Positions 1 through 5,780 are shown, counted from the stretch's first letter. The stretch: DNA of 5,782 bases from JBOFFI01 sp051657245 (GCA_051657245.1 JBOFKI010000024.1:1-5782), one strand, 5' to 3'. Numbers and translations are program-made. Notes: a model not told the origin generated them from the sequence alone.

Positions 1-72
1 ATTTGGGTCTTTCCTGCGCCTTTTTTTTCTTGTCATCCCCGTGGCCTTTTGTCATTTGCGTCCCTCTTTGTC

Positions 73-92
73 ATCCCCGCGCAGGCGGGGAT
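73..92. repeat. GC-rich palindromic repeat, copy 1
   Basis: Perfect 8-bp inverted repeat ATCCCCGC (73-80) and GCGGGGAT (85-92) around the 4-base loop GCAG. It is flanked by TTTGTC on the left and CCAGG on the right. It shares the pattern TCATyCCCGC-nnnn-GCGGGrATCyAG with the copies at 168-187 and 242-261, and both arms carry matching T-to-C and A-to-G changes, so the stem is preserved. Such dispersed palindromes are common between genes in many proteobacteria; the dRS3 element of Neisseria looks similar. That comparison is from memory and does not imply common descent. Confidence 0.85.
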
Positions 93-167
93 CCAGGAAA
101 AACCCCACAAACATGACGCTTCAGTAGAGGTTCCAGGTGGTAGGATTGTCTAAGTGCTGTCGTCTAG

Positions 168-187
168 ATTCCCGCTTTTGCGGGAAT
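168..187. repeat. GC-rich palindromic repeat, copy 2 (inverted)
   Basis: Perfect 8-bp stem ATTCCCGC (168-175) and GCGGGAAT (180-187) with loop TTTT. The flanks show that it lies in the opposite orientation to copies 1 and 3: CTAG is on its left and ATGAT on its right, whereas copy 3 reads GTC on the left and CTAG on the right. Only the loop differs freely from copy 3, as expected if the stem is what is maintained. Confidence 0.85.
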
Positions 188-241
188 GATAAGATTACGA
201 AGAACTGCTCCCCATATCTACAGCAAAAAAAGTCCTCTGTC

Positions 242-261
242 ATTCCCGCGTCGGCGGGAAT
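242..261. repeat. GC-rich palindromic repeat, copy 3, 25 bp after the gap stop
   Basis: Perfect 8-bp stem ATTCCCGC (242-249) and GCGGGAAT (254-261) with loop GTCG, flanked by GTC and CTAG. On the minus strand it is the first structure downstream of the gap stop codon, and a run of seven T (225-231, read on minus) follows 10 bases beyond the hairpin. The hairpin could therefore help to end or stabilise the gap transcript. The gap between stem and T run is too long for a canonical intrinsic terminator, so the terminator role is only a possibility. Confidence 0.85.
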
Positions 262-286
262 CTAGCAACATACAAGAGATGGACCC

Positions 287-1306
287 CTACCCCAGCTTTC
301 CCATCAACGCGGCCACATCCCCCATGCGATTTGAAAAACCCCATTCGTTGTCATACCAGCTCAAAACCCTGCAAAAAAACCCGTCAACGACTTGGGTTTG
401 GGTGGTGTCAAAAATAGAGCTGGCCGGGTTATGGTTAAAATCCGTTGAAACCAGGGGAAGCGCGTTGATGGCCAAAATGCCAGCGAGTTCTCCTGCGGCG
501 GCTTCTTCAAGGTGCCTATTGAGTTGTGAAGGTGTTGTGGGACGAGAAGCAACGAACGTGAGGTCTACCAAAGACACATTGGGAACCGGCACGCGAATGG
601 CTGTGCCGTCTAACTTCCCCTGAAGTTCTGGAATCACCAGCCCCACGGCCTTTGCTGCCCCTGTGGTGGAGGGGATCATGGAAAGCGCTGCGGCCCGTGC
701 CCGGCGCGGATCAGGGTGATGCATATCGACCAAGCTCTGATCTCCTGTATAAGCATGAATCGTCGTCATATAACCGTGCACCAGCCCCACGGTTCTTTGC
801 AAGACCGACGCAACGGGCGCCAAGCAATTGGTGGTGCACGACGCATTGGAAACAAGGCGATCGGTGGGCTTGAGGGTTTGATGGTTCACCCCAAACACAA
901 CGGTTTTATCCACATTTTCTGCTGGGGCGGAAATGAGCACTTTTTTGGCCCCTGCCCGCAGGTGTGCTTCCGCTTTTTCTCGGCTGGTAAAACGACCCGA
1001 ACATTCTAAAACGACATCAATCTTGGCGTCTCCCCAGGGAAGCTTCTCTGGGTTTGGCTCTGACACGATCTTGATTTTGTGGGACGGCGTTTGGAGGTAG
1101 GTTACCGCGCCTTCTTTGTGAAGGCTGGCGGTCAACGGCAGGGCCCCGTGAACAGAATCATATTGAAAAAGGTGCAGGCTGCTTTCAGGAGACCCCAAAT
1201 CATTCAGGGCAACCACTTCAATTTCCTGGTGCTGCTTTTCTAAAAGCGCTCGTAAGACCAACCGGCCGATGCGCCCAAAGCCGTTGATGGCAACGCGAAC
1301 TGACAT
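287..1306 (-). CDS. gap: Glyceraldehyde-3-phosphate dehydrogenase (class I, GapA type)
   Basis: Phosphorylating GAPDH of glycolysis and gluconeogenesis, a cytoplasmic homotetramer converting glyceraldehyde 3-phosphate, NAD+ and phosphate to 1,3-bisphosphoglycerate. At 339 residues it has the normal family length and is intact. The Rossmann nucleotide-binding motif NGFGRIGR is at residues 8-15, with N35-D36 ending the second strand as in NAD-dependent enzymes. The active-site motif SNASCTTN spans 153-160 with catalytic Cys157, and the partner His184 lies in TTIHAYTGDQ. The S-loop RRARAA and the following IPSTTGAAKAV are at 201-221, and the C-terminal signature WYDNEWGFSNR is at 317-327. The ATG start is supported by GGAGAG (1314-1319 on plus) 7 bases upstream. 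The TGDQ after the active-site His and overall wording are typical of alphaproteobacterial GapA. The S-loop part VDMHHPDP differs from the usual DLPHKDL type, so strict NAD specificity is probable but not proven. The Nudix gene lies 87 bp upstream on the same strand; cotranscription is possible but unproven. Confidence 0.97.
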   Translation of the reverse strand: MSVRVAINGFGRIGRLVLRALLEKQHQEIEVVALNDLGSPESSLHLFQYDSVHGALPLTASLHKEGAVTYLQTPSHKIKIVSEPNPEKLPWGDAKIDVVLECSGRFTSREKAEAHLRAGAKKVLISAPAENVDKTVVFGVNHQTLKPTDRLVSNASCTTNCLAPVASVLQRTVGLVHGYMTTIHAYTGDQSLVDMHHPDPRRARAAALSMIPSTTGAAKAVGLVIPELQGKLDGTAIRVPVPNVSLVDLTFVASRPTTPSQLNRHLEEAAAGELAGILAINALPLVSTDFNHNPASSIFDTTQTQVVDGFFCRVLSWYDNEWGFSNRMGDVAALMGKLG

Positions 1307-1313
1307 CCGTTTT

Positions 1314-1319
1314 CTCTCC
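1314..1319 (-). promoter_or_regulatory. Ribosome binding site of gap
   Basis: GGAGAG on the minus strand, 7 bases before the gap ATG at 1306. It fixes the start so that the Rossmann motif begins at residue 8, as is usual for the family. Confidence 0.75.
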
Positions 1320-1393
1320 GTTTTTTTTCTTAAATCCCTGTGGGACTATAACGAAACGTAGATCAGTTGGCCAGTCCGCTTTACCAAATTTTC

Positions 1394-4300
1394 TCAAAGC
1401 CCTTTCTTGAGCGAATCCAAGTAATTTTTAAGGGAAGCTACCAGGTTGGGCGCCAGGTTTTCCGCTTTCAGGTCATCGTGAAATTTTTGGAGCAAGCCAA
1501 GAGATTCTGGGGTTGGGTTGTTTCTGAAGCCAGGCTCATAAGAATCAAAAATTTTGCTTACATCTATCTTTTTTGCTTGGATGCCTTGGAAACAATGTCC
1601 TAAAAACGTCTCAAGGTCTTGATGCCAAACGGGGCTTTTTTTCTTTGAATAATACACTTCAGAAGGCATGATGTTTTCAATGTTTTGAAAAATGGTCTTC
1701 AACCCGGCAGGAGATATCCAGTCTGTGTACTTATGTGTTTCAGCCAGCCAATTTAGAACTGAAAGATGGACGAAATTACCTCTAAGGACTGCACCTACAA
1801 CATCCTTTAAAGTAATCGTCTTATCCCCCAGCATCTTTTCAACAATTGATAAAGATAGTTCGCGTTTGTCAGCATTTCCATCATAAACGCTAGAGTGGTT
1901 TTGGTGGCTATTATAAAAAAGAGTAAACAATAAACCGTCATAAGATTCTTTAGGAACGTCATGTCTTTTAAGCACGTCTAGAATCTGTTTCATCATGTCA
2001 ATATTTGTTTCTTTCAAATTATCAACAAATTCTTTTATTCTTTTTGTATTTAAGGTTCGCTTTTCTGAAGCGTTTAAAAGCTGCACCAGCAAATCCCATT
2101 TTTTATTTCTAAACAGATCATCTAAAAGGGTGGTGGCGGAAGATCCCATAAAGCTATGATGCTCATCTAAAGCGGTGTCAAAGGCATCTGGATAGGTTTT
2201 CACGAAATTGATAAGCTCTTGGGTGTTGTTTGTCTCCACCCAAGACTTCACAACCTGAGCCTTGGGGCGATAGCTTACAGCGCCAGGGTTTTCTTTTTCA
2301 AAGGTTTGAAGGGCTTTGGGTGCTTCCAATTGGCCTTTAAATTTGAATTCGTTGAGACCTTGTTTGAAAGCTGGCACCAAGGCTTGTTTCACAAACGCAA
2401 CCAGCTGAGCTTTATAAGCTTGCTTTTGTTCTGGAGTTCTTGGATCATTGAGATCATAAACATAGGTTGTAAAATTATACCCCTTCGAAACAATGTCTGA
2501 AAAAGGCAAGAAGCGCAGCTGAATAAAATTGGCATTGGGGCGTGGTTCGCCCTTCTCTTTTTCCGTCATTTGCGCCTTGCCCAAAACCTCTTTTTCGAAA
2601 AAGTAAGGGTCCTGGCGCAGCTGATAGAGGATGTTAGACGGGGCAAAAAGCTCTTTCTTTCCTTCCGGAACAGCCTGGTGTAAAGGTCGGTTGCCATCGG
2701 AAACATAAGCGACTTGGTCAATCACCGCAGGGTCCACAAACATTTGAAGCAAACGACCATTTTTGGGCGTGAGGCCTGCTTGGCTCATTTCACGATAGTG
2801 ATTTTTCAGGTTTTCTATGGCTTCTTTTGAAATGCCAAGGGAGCGAAACGCAGATTCAAGTGCGTCTGCCCCGCCTGAAAATGTGTGGGAAAAATCTGTA
2901 AGCCAATAGCGCAGGGTGTATTCAAGATCTACGTTATTATTGAAGAAAAGCCCTGGATTTACAGATAACATCACATTTCTATACTGATCATATTGATAGT
3001 TCCTGCCTTTGCTATCGGCATACTCAAAGAGATGTTGGAGTGTATAGATGTCTTGTTTCACAAACCCTTCGTCCCAAATGCCCCCTACATTGACGGCTTC
3101 AGGATTTCCTGAAAGCTCTGCTCGAAGCACGCTTAAAACATCATGGAAGAACGCGTTGATATGGTTCAAGGCATGGTACAAGACATAATCTTTTTTATGT
3201 TTTTGTTCTTCTTCAAGCACCTTTTTAATTTGGGACGCCATCTTCCCATCAATTCTATCAAAAAAATTGAGCTGTCGGTGATTGAGGGAATCCCCCTTAT
3301 CTTTTTCTGGAATTCCATCCATAGCATATTCTTCTAGGAAATCTTTAAGAACAGTTTGAAAGTTGAGCTGGTTTATATCCAGATATTTTCTCTTTTTTTC
3401 AAGGGTTGCCATTAATAAGCGCATGTGAGCTTCACTTGCAGTGAAGGGAAGATTTTCTGGGCTTGAGGTGTTCTGGTTGCGATGAATTAAGCGGTCTTTA
3501 CCTGTTTCTTCATCTTTGACTAGGGTGTATTGCTCCCCCGTTCCACCTTTAATGCCAAGATCTGTTTGCTGGTTCGATGAAGGTTCCTTCCCAAATTTTT
3601 GGTTAAGGGAATCTGTCAATTCTTTTTTACGAAGCAGGTCCGCCTCCATGGGCTTGCCCTGTAGCCAACGCAGCCAACTGATTTTGTTTTCTTCCTTTTT
3701 CTTATTTTCATGCTCTCGAAGCATTTCCTGAAAGGGACCAAAAAGTTTTATCTCATAATCTGTTGTTGGCGTGATGGAAAATTCTTTATGACTTGGGTCA
3801 AAAGCAAAAATATTTTGATTGGTTGCATCAATGCGGATAGGTGTTTTCTCTGTAACAGCCTTGTAAACAGCTTTGATGGGCACTAAGGCAAAAGCAACAG
3901 ATTCCCCACCCCCGTGAAGCTTTTTCCCGTTTTTAGCAGCTTCCATCAAGGCCTGGGCTGTGATTGGGGAAACTTCTTTAAAAAAGAGCCGGTAATCAAC
4001 CTTAAAATCCCCCAAAGCTTTGTGGTCTGTTTGGCTGGTGTGAGAGATGGAATTTCTTATGGATAAATTTTCAAAATTTTTACCCAAATCTTCTGCAGTG
4101 AATTTAAACACATAGCCCATCTCTTCCATGGTTTCACGAACCGCCGCATCAGGAAAACTTTCTCCTGAATCTACAAACCCACCTGGGTTTGCAAAGGAAC
4201 CCGCTTCGTTACCAAACTTCCGCATCCCTAAAATGGTGCAATATTCACGAGGGCTTTGGGGGCAAGGTGTATATAAGAAAATTCCCGCAGCCTTCTTTTT

Positions 4301-4408
4301 TGTTTTAGCTTTTTCCTCTTGCCCTTCTACTGCGTATAAAGCGTCTGCATTTAAAAGACCCAGGGACAGAATCCATAAGTGAAATTTGGAGGTATGAAAT
4401 TTTGACAT
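1394..4408 (-). CDS. Large exported protein with N-terminal Nudix hydrolase domain
   Basis: 1004 residues from the ATG at 4408. I prefer this start to the in-frame GTG at 4444 because it has GAGAG 7 bases upstream and begins an export signal: a basic N terminus, hydrophobic core LWILSLGLL (11-19), and possible cleavage after A23 (ADA) or A26 (LYA). A complete Nudix box, Gx5Ex7REUxEExGU, spans 77-99: G77, E83, R91-E92, E95-E96, G98, Y99, with T93 where a bulky hydrophobic residue is usual. These glutamates bind the catalytic metal, so hydrolysis of a nucleoside diphosphate linked to another group is plausible; the substrate cannot be read from the sequence. The Nudix fold probably ends near 180-225 (AFALVPIKAVYKAV at 172-185). 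A charged linker (about 230-310) follows, then about 690 unrecognised residues, largely helical in appearance. Most Nudix enzymes are cytoplasmic and 150-350 residues long, so both the export signal and the length are unusual. The last quarter is encoded by more AT-rich DNA. Nudix domain: high confidence. Export: fairly high. The rest: unknown. Confidence 0.88.
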   Translation of the reverse strand: MSKFHTSKFHLWILSLGLLNADALYAVEGQEEKAKTKKKAAGIFLYTPCPQSPREYCTILGMRKFGNEAGSFANPGGFVDSGESFPDAAVRETMEEMGYVFKFTAEDLGKNFENLSIRNSISHTSQTDHKALGDFKVDYRLFFKEVSPITAQALMEAAKNGKKLHGGGESVAFALVPIKAVYKAVTEKTPIRIDATNQNIFAFDPSHKEFSITPTTDYEIKLFGPFQEMLREHENKKKEENKISWLRWLQGKPMEADLLRKKELTDSLNQKFGKEPSSNQQTDLGIKGGTGEQYTLVKDEETGKDRLIHRNQNTSSPENLPFTASEAHMRLLMATLEKKRKYLDINQLNFQTVLKDFLEEYAMDGIPEKDKGDSLNHRQLNFFDRIDGKMASQIKKVLEEEQKHKKDYVLYHALNHINAFFHDVLSVLRAELSGNPEAVNVGGIWDEGFVKQDIYTLQHLFEYADSKGRNYQYDQYRNVMLSVNPGLFFNNNVDLEYTLRYWLTDFSHTFSGGADALESAFRSLGISKEAIENLKNHYREMSQAGLTPKNGRLLQMFVDPAVIDQVAYVSDGNRPLHQAVPEGKKELFAPSNILYQLRQDPYFFEKEVLGKAQMTEKEKGEPRPNANFIQLRFLPFSDIVSKGYNFTTYVYDLNDPRTPEQKQAYKAQLVAFVKQALVPAFKQGLNEFKFKGQLEAPKALQTFEKENPGAVSYRPKAQVVKSWVETNNTQELINFVKTYPDAFDTALDEHHSFMGSSATTLLDDLFRNKKWDLLVQLLNASEKRTLNTKRIKEFVDNLKETNIDMMKQILDVLKRHDVPKESYDGLLFTLFYNSHQNHSSVYDGNADKRELSLSIVEKMLGDKTITLKDVVGAVLRGNFVHLSVLNWLAETHKYTDWISPAGLKTIFQNIENIMPSEVYYSKKKSPVWHQDLETFLGHCFQGIQAKKIDVSKIFDSYEPGFRNNPTPESLGLLQKFHDDLKAENLAPNLVASLKNYLDSLKKGL

Positions 4409-4415
4409 GTTTTTT

Positions 4416-4420
4416 CTCTC
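4416..4420 (-). promoter_or_regulatory. Ribosome binding site deciding the Nudix-protein start
   Basis: GAGAG on the minus strand, 7 bases before the ATG at 4408. The spacing and sequence resemble the gap site (GGAGAG, 7 bases). No comparable site precedes the in-frame GTG at 4444, and that longer start would put 12 extra residues, including E and R, in front of the signal peptide. Confidence 0.6.
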
Positions 4421-4478
4421 ATAAATAGATTTAATTACAAACACTTATCATAATAACCTTCAACTTGTTAATATTTTT

Positions 4479-4508
4479 TTGACAGAAAGGGTGATGGATG
4501 AATTTAAT
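4479..4508 (+). promoter_or_regulatory. Candidate sigma-70 type promoter, rightward
   Basis: TTGACA (4479-4484) matches the -35 consensus exactly. An 18-base spacer leads to TTTAAT (4503-4508), 5 of 6 matches to TATAAT. It points towards tRNA-Phe, whose first base is about 125 bases beyond the expected start of transcription. It could make a long-leader tRNA precursor or a short transcript of its own. This is assigned by consensus only. Confidence 0.4.
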
Positions 4509-4580
4509 TAAAACTTAAGCTTTTTAGCTAATGCATTTTCATTGTAAAAGCTTTGTAATTTTTGATGAAAAAAAACTCCC

Positions 4581-4609
4581 TAGACAAATGGCGCTTTTTT
4601 TTCTAAGGT
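4581..4609 (+). promoter_or_regulatory. Candidate proximal promoter of tRNA-Phe
   Basis: TAGACA (4581-4586, 5 of 6 matches to TTGACA), a 17-base spacer, then TAAGGT (4604-4609, 3 of 6 matches). Transcription would begin near 4616, about 23 bases before the mature tRNA 5' end, which is a normal leader length. The -10 is weak, so the stronger distal candidate at 4479-4508 is a real alternative. Confidence 0.35.
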
Positions 4610-4638
4610 TCTGTTCTAGAAGGTGTTTATGGCCTCTC

Positions 4639-4714
4639 GCCCGGATAGCTCAGTTGGTAGAGCAATGGACTGAAAATCCATGTGTCACTGGTTCAATTCC
4701 AGTTCCGGGCACCA
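4639..4714 (+). tRNA. tRNA-Phe (anticodon GAA)
   Basis: Complete cloverleaf with all stems paired. Acceptor GCCCGGA (4639-4645) pairs with TCCGGGC (4704-4710). The D stem is GCTC/GAGC (4648-4651 and 4660-4663) with loop AGTTGGTA. The anticodon stem ATGGA/TCCAT (4665-4669 and 4677-4681) encloses the loop CTGAAAA, giving GAA at 4672-4674. The T stem ACTGG/CCAGT (4687-4691 and 4699-4703) encloses TTCAATT. The discriminator is A4711 and CCA is encoded at 4712-4714. It decodes UUC and UUU. The sequence is close to the alphaproteobacterial tRNA-Phe pattern. The 3' part is overlapped on the opposite strand by the end of the lipoprotein gene. Confidence 0.97.
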
Positions 4715-5625
4715 TAGCTTTTCATCAAAATTTTTTCATGGGCTTTTGTTTTTTTTGGCTTGCCTGTATCTAATTTTTTTATCGTTGACAGCAAATCAGT
4801 CTTACCCGCACCTAAAATTAATTCATGAGAACCATATATCAATCTTCCAAACACGTTAACTTCGGTTTTAGCATGACCTCCTGTTTTGATGCTTGAATTA
4901 GCGTAATTGAGCGCCCCGCCGTTAACTAATCTCACATTTAACATTTCCGCGTAGGTTTTATCTAACACGAGAGAATTCGCTTCTCCCGTAACATTTACAT
5001 CAATTGTTTTGATACTGGAATCAACTAATTTGCAGGGTTGATTAGCAAGAAAATAAAATTTCCCATTAAAATGATTTTCAAATTGTGCAACGATAGGAAA
5101 AGTCGTAGCGATTAATTCAACTTCATCAACAGAATTTGGCAAATAAACATGAAAAATGGCATTGGCAGCCTCTTTTTCTTCAATTTCAACACGATCAGAT
5201 GCTATAAGTTGTTGTTGCTCAACCGTTAGAGCACGAGCTTGCTTAGAAAAAGGGCCAAATGAAGCACTTCTGTAAAGCATAGATGTTTTGTCTGAACTAT
5301 TTTTCAGCTTGATATCGCTTGCGTCCATGTTTAAACGGCTTTTTTGGGAGATGGGTTTATAGTAGGTCAGATTGATGAATCTAGCCAATTCATCAGAGAT
5401 ACCCTCGTATTCCAACTGTAGATTTTCTGAAGATTTTATCTGAATTTTGCCAAAAAGTCCTTGAATTTTAATTTTTTTAGGCTTGAGGGGGCAATTCTTT
5501 TTTTTTGAAAATTCAAGAAGTGATGATTCGCTGCTGATAAGGGGTGGGATTATTGGTGCTGCTATACAGGATGAAACGAAAAAAACAAATAGAAAAAAAA
5601 AAAAATTCAAATAACCTTTCTTCAT
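4693..5625 (-). CDS. Putative lipoprotein, beta-rich C-terminal half (GIN/DUF2807-like?)
   Basis: 310 residues of unknown function. I chose the ATG at 5625 over the in-frame TTG at 5676 because AGAAGG lies 9 bases upstream and the product then opens with a typical lipoprotein signal: MKK, a very hydrophobic stretch (residues 8-17) and the lipobox VSSC with Cys20 as lipidation site. Proline after CIAA makes ordinary signal peptidase I cleavage there unlikely. No transmembrane segment follows, so the mature protein would be periplasmic or on the outer membrane. Residues 58-73 (GLFGKIQIKSSENLQL) and 206-280 show alternating hydrophobic/polar strands with short Gly/Asn turns (VNVTGEANSLVL, VNVFGRLIYGSHELIL). 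This recalls the beta-helical GIN/DUF2807 and DUF4097 adhesin-like domains; that is pattern resemblance only. The gene is AT-rich, has a T13 run in codons 7-11 and an A9 run in codons 40-43, and ends inside the tRNA-Phe gene on the opposite strand, which supplies its final residues. Confidence 0.75.
   Translation of the reverse strand: MKKGYLNFFFFLFVFFVSSCIAAPIIPPLISSESSLLEFSKKKNCPLKPKKIKIQGLFGKIQIKSSENLQLEYEGISDELARFINLTYYKPISQKSRLNMDASDIKLKNSSDKTSMLYRSASFGPFSKQARALTVEQQQLIASDRVEIEEKEAANAIFHVYLPNSVDEVELIATTFPIVAQFENHFNGKFYFLANQPCKLVDSSIKTIDVNVTGEANSLVLDKTYAEMLNVRLVNGGALNYANSSIKTGGHAKTEVNVFGRLIYGSHELILGAGKTDLLSTIKKLDTGKPKKTKAHEKILMKSYGARNWN
5593..5605 (-). repeat. T13 homopolymer inside the signal-peptide codons
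   Basis: Thirteen A on the plus strand, read as T13 on the coding strand. It makes the last base of Asn7 and the four Phe codons 8-11 of the lipoprotein. The run lies within the first 35 bases of the reading frame, so gain or loss of one base would abolish the product. A second homopolymer, T9 on plus at 5498-5506 (A9 coding), covers codons 40-43 of the same gene. Confidence 0.9.
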
Positions 5626-5634
5626 ATTCCAAAA

Positions 5635-5640
5635 CCTTCT
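5635..5640 (-). promoter_or_regulatory. Ribosome binding site deciding the lipoprotein start
   Basis: AGAAGG on the minus strand, 9 bases before the ATG at 5625. It supports the start that places the lysines directly before the hydrophobic signal core. Confidence 0.65.
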
Positions 5641-5693
5641 GAAAAAAATAAATCTATTCAAATGATTATTGCACAAAAATTAACAATTTTTGA

Positions 5694-5726
5694 TTAAATT
5701 TTCAAAAAATTCACTTGAAAAATTAA
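5694..5726. repeat. AT-rich inverted repeat upstream of the lipoprotein gene
   Basis: Arms TTAAATTTTCAA (5694-5705) and TTGAAAAATTAA (5715-5726) match at 11 of 12 positions around a 9-base centre, about 70-100 bp before the lipoprotein ATG. It could be a protein-binding palindrome for the divergent region. In DNA with this little G+C such a match can also arise by chance. Confidence 0.35.
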
Positions 5727-5750
5727 ATAACATGATTTTTTCAAAAAAAG

Positions 5751-5780
5751 TTCACACCTGTTTTAAAAATATGTTATAAG
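5751..5780 (+). promoter_or_regulatory. Candidate divergent promoter at the right edge
   Basis: TTCACA (5751-5756, 5 of 6 matches to TTGACA), 18-base spacer, TATAAG (5775-5780, 5 of 6 matches to TATAAT). If real, it drives a gene beginning beyond the window and makes 5626-5782 a shared divergent control region. For the lipoprotein itself no promoter stands out from the AT-rich background. Confidence 0.35.

Larger units (their letters stand above)
1..286. other. Gene-free region downstream of gap
   Basis: No convincing coding region is visible here. The content is the three palindromic repeats plus a half unit near 31-41 (TGTCATCCCCG without its right arm) and a further TGTCAT at 50-55. An open frame on the plus strand starting at 186 runs through copy 3 and into antisense gap; it is a by-product of the repeat, which in this frame gives the peptide string FPRRRESS often seen in spurious predictions. 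Other glycolytic genes such as pgk, which often follow gap in proteobacteria, do not appear in this stretch. Confidence 0.6.
4409..4638. other. AT-rich spacer between the Nudix gene and tRNA-Phe
   Basis: About 230 bp without a gene, serving as the divergent upstream region of the leftward Nudix gene and the rightward tRNA. Leftward, a -10-like TATGAT lies at 4447-4452 (minus), but no good -35 sits at the right distance. Rightward, two promoter candidates are listed separately. An 8-bp inverted repeat AAGCTTTT (4517-4524) / AAAAGCTT (4546-4553) with a 21-base loop is present; in DNA this AT-rich it may be chance. A plus-strand open frame starting at 4531 reads through the tRNA and is not a gene. 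Confidence 0.5.

Noticed and set aside
31..261. CRISPR-like array from the repeated GC-rich units
   Set aside because: The units are palindromes in mixed orientation with unequal spacing (about 95 and 74 bp) and variable loops, without uniform spacers or cas genes.
560..590. Ankyrin repeat in the Nudix protein (DGNRPLHQAV, residues 571-580)
   Set aside because: The xxPLHxA string is isolated, the rest of the ankyrin consensus is missing, and no second copy follows at 33-residue spacing. The positions given are residues about 560-590 of the protein, near 2640-2730 on the DNA.
186..623. Plus-strand open frame of 145 codons opposite the 3' end of gap
   Set aside because: It begins in palindromic repeat copy 2, passes through copy 3 (giving FPRRRESS) and then runs antisense to a clearly real gap gene.
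1307..1393. Terminator between the Nudix gene and gap
   Set aside because: Only a very short TCCCacaGGGA-type hairpin is present, and it is followed on the minus strand by A, not T, so no intrinsic terminator is supported.
4409..4444. Upstream GTG start for the Nudix protein
   Set aside because: No ribosome binding site precedes it, and the 12 added residues would spoil the N terminus of the signal peptide.
4715..4760. Intrinsic terminator for tRNA-Phe
   Set aside because: T-rich stretches are present (for example near 4744-4758), but I find no stable GC-rich stem before them.
4531..4773. Plus-strand open frame of 80 codons across the tRNA
   Set aside because: Its middle part is the familiar false translation of a tRNA gene (RIAQLVEQWTENP-like); the tRNA explains the conservation.
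5626..5676. Upstream TTG start for the lipoprotein
   Set aside because: A rare start codon without a clear ribosome binding site; the ATG at 5625 has AGAAGG and opens a standard lipoprotein signal.
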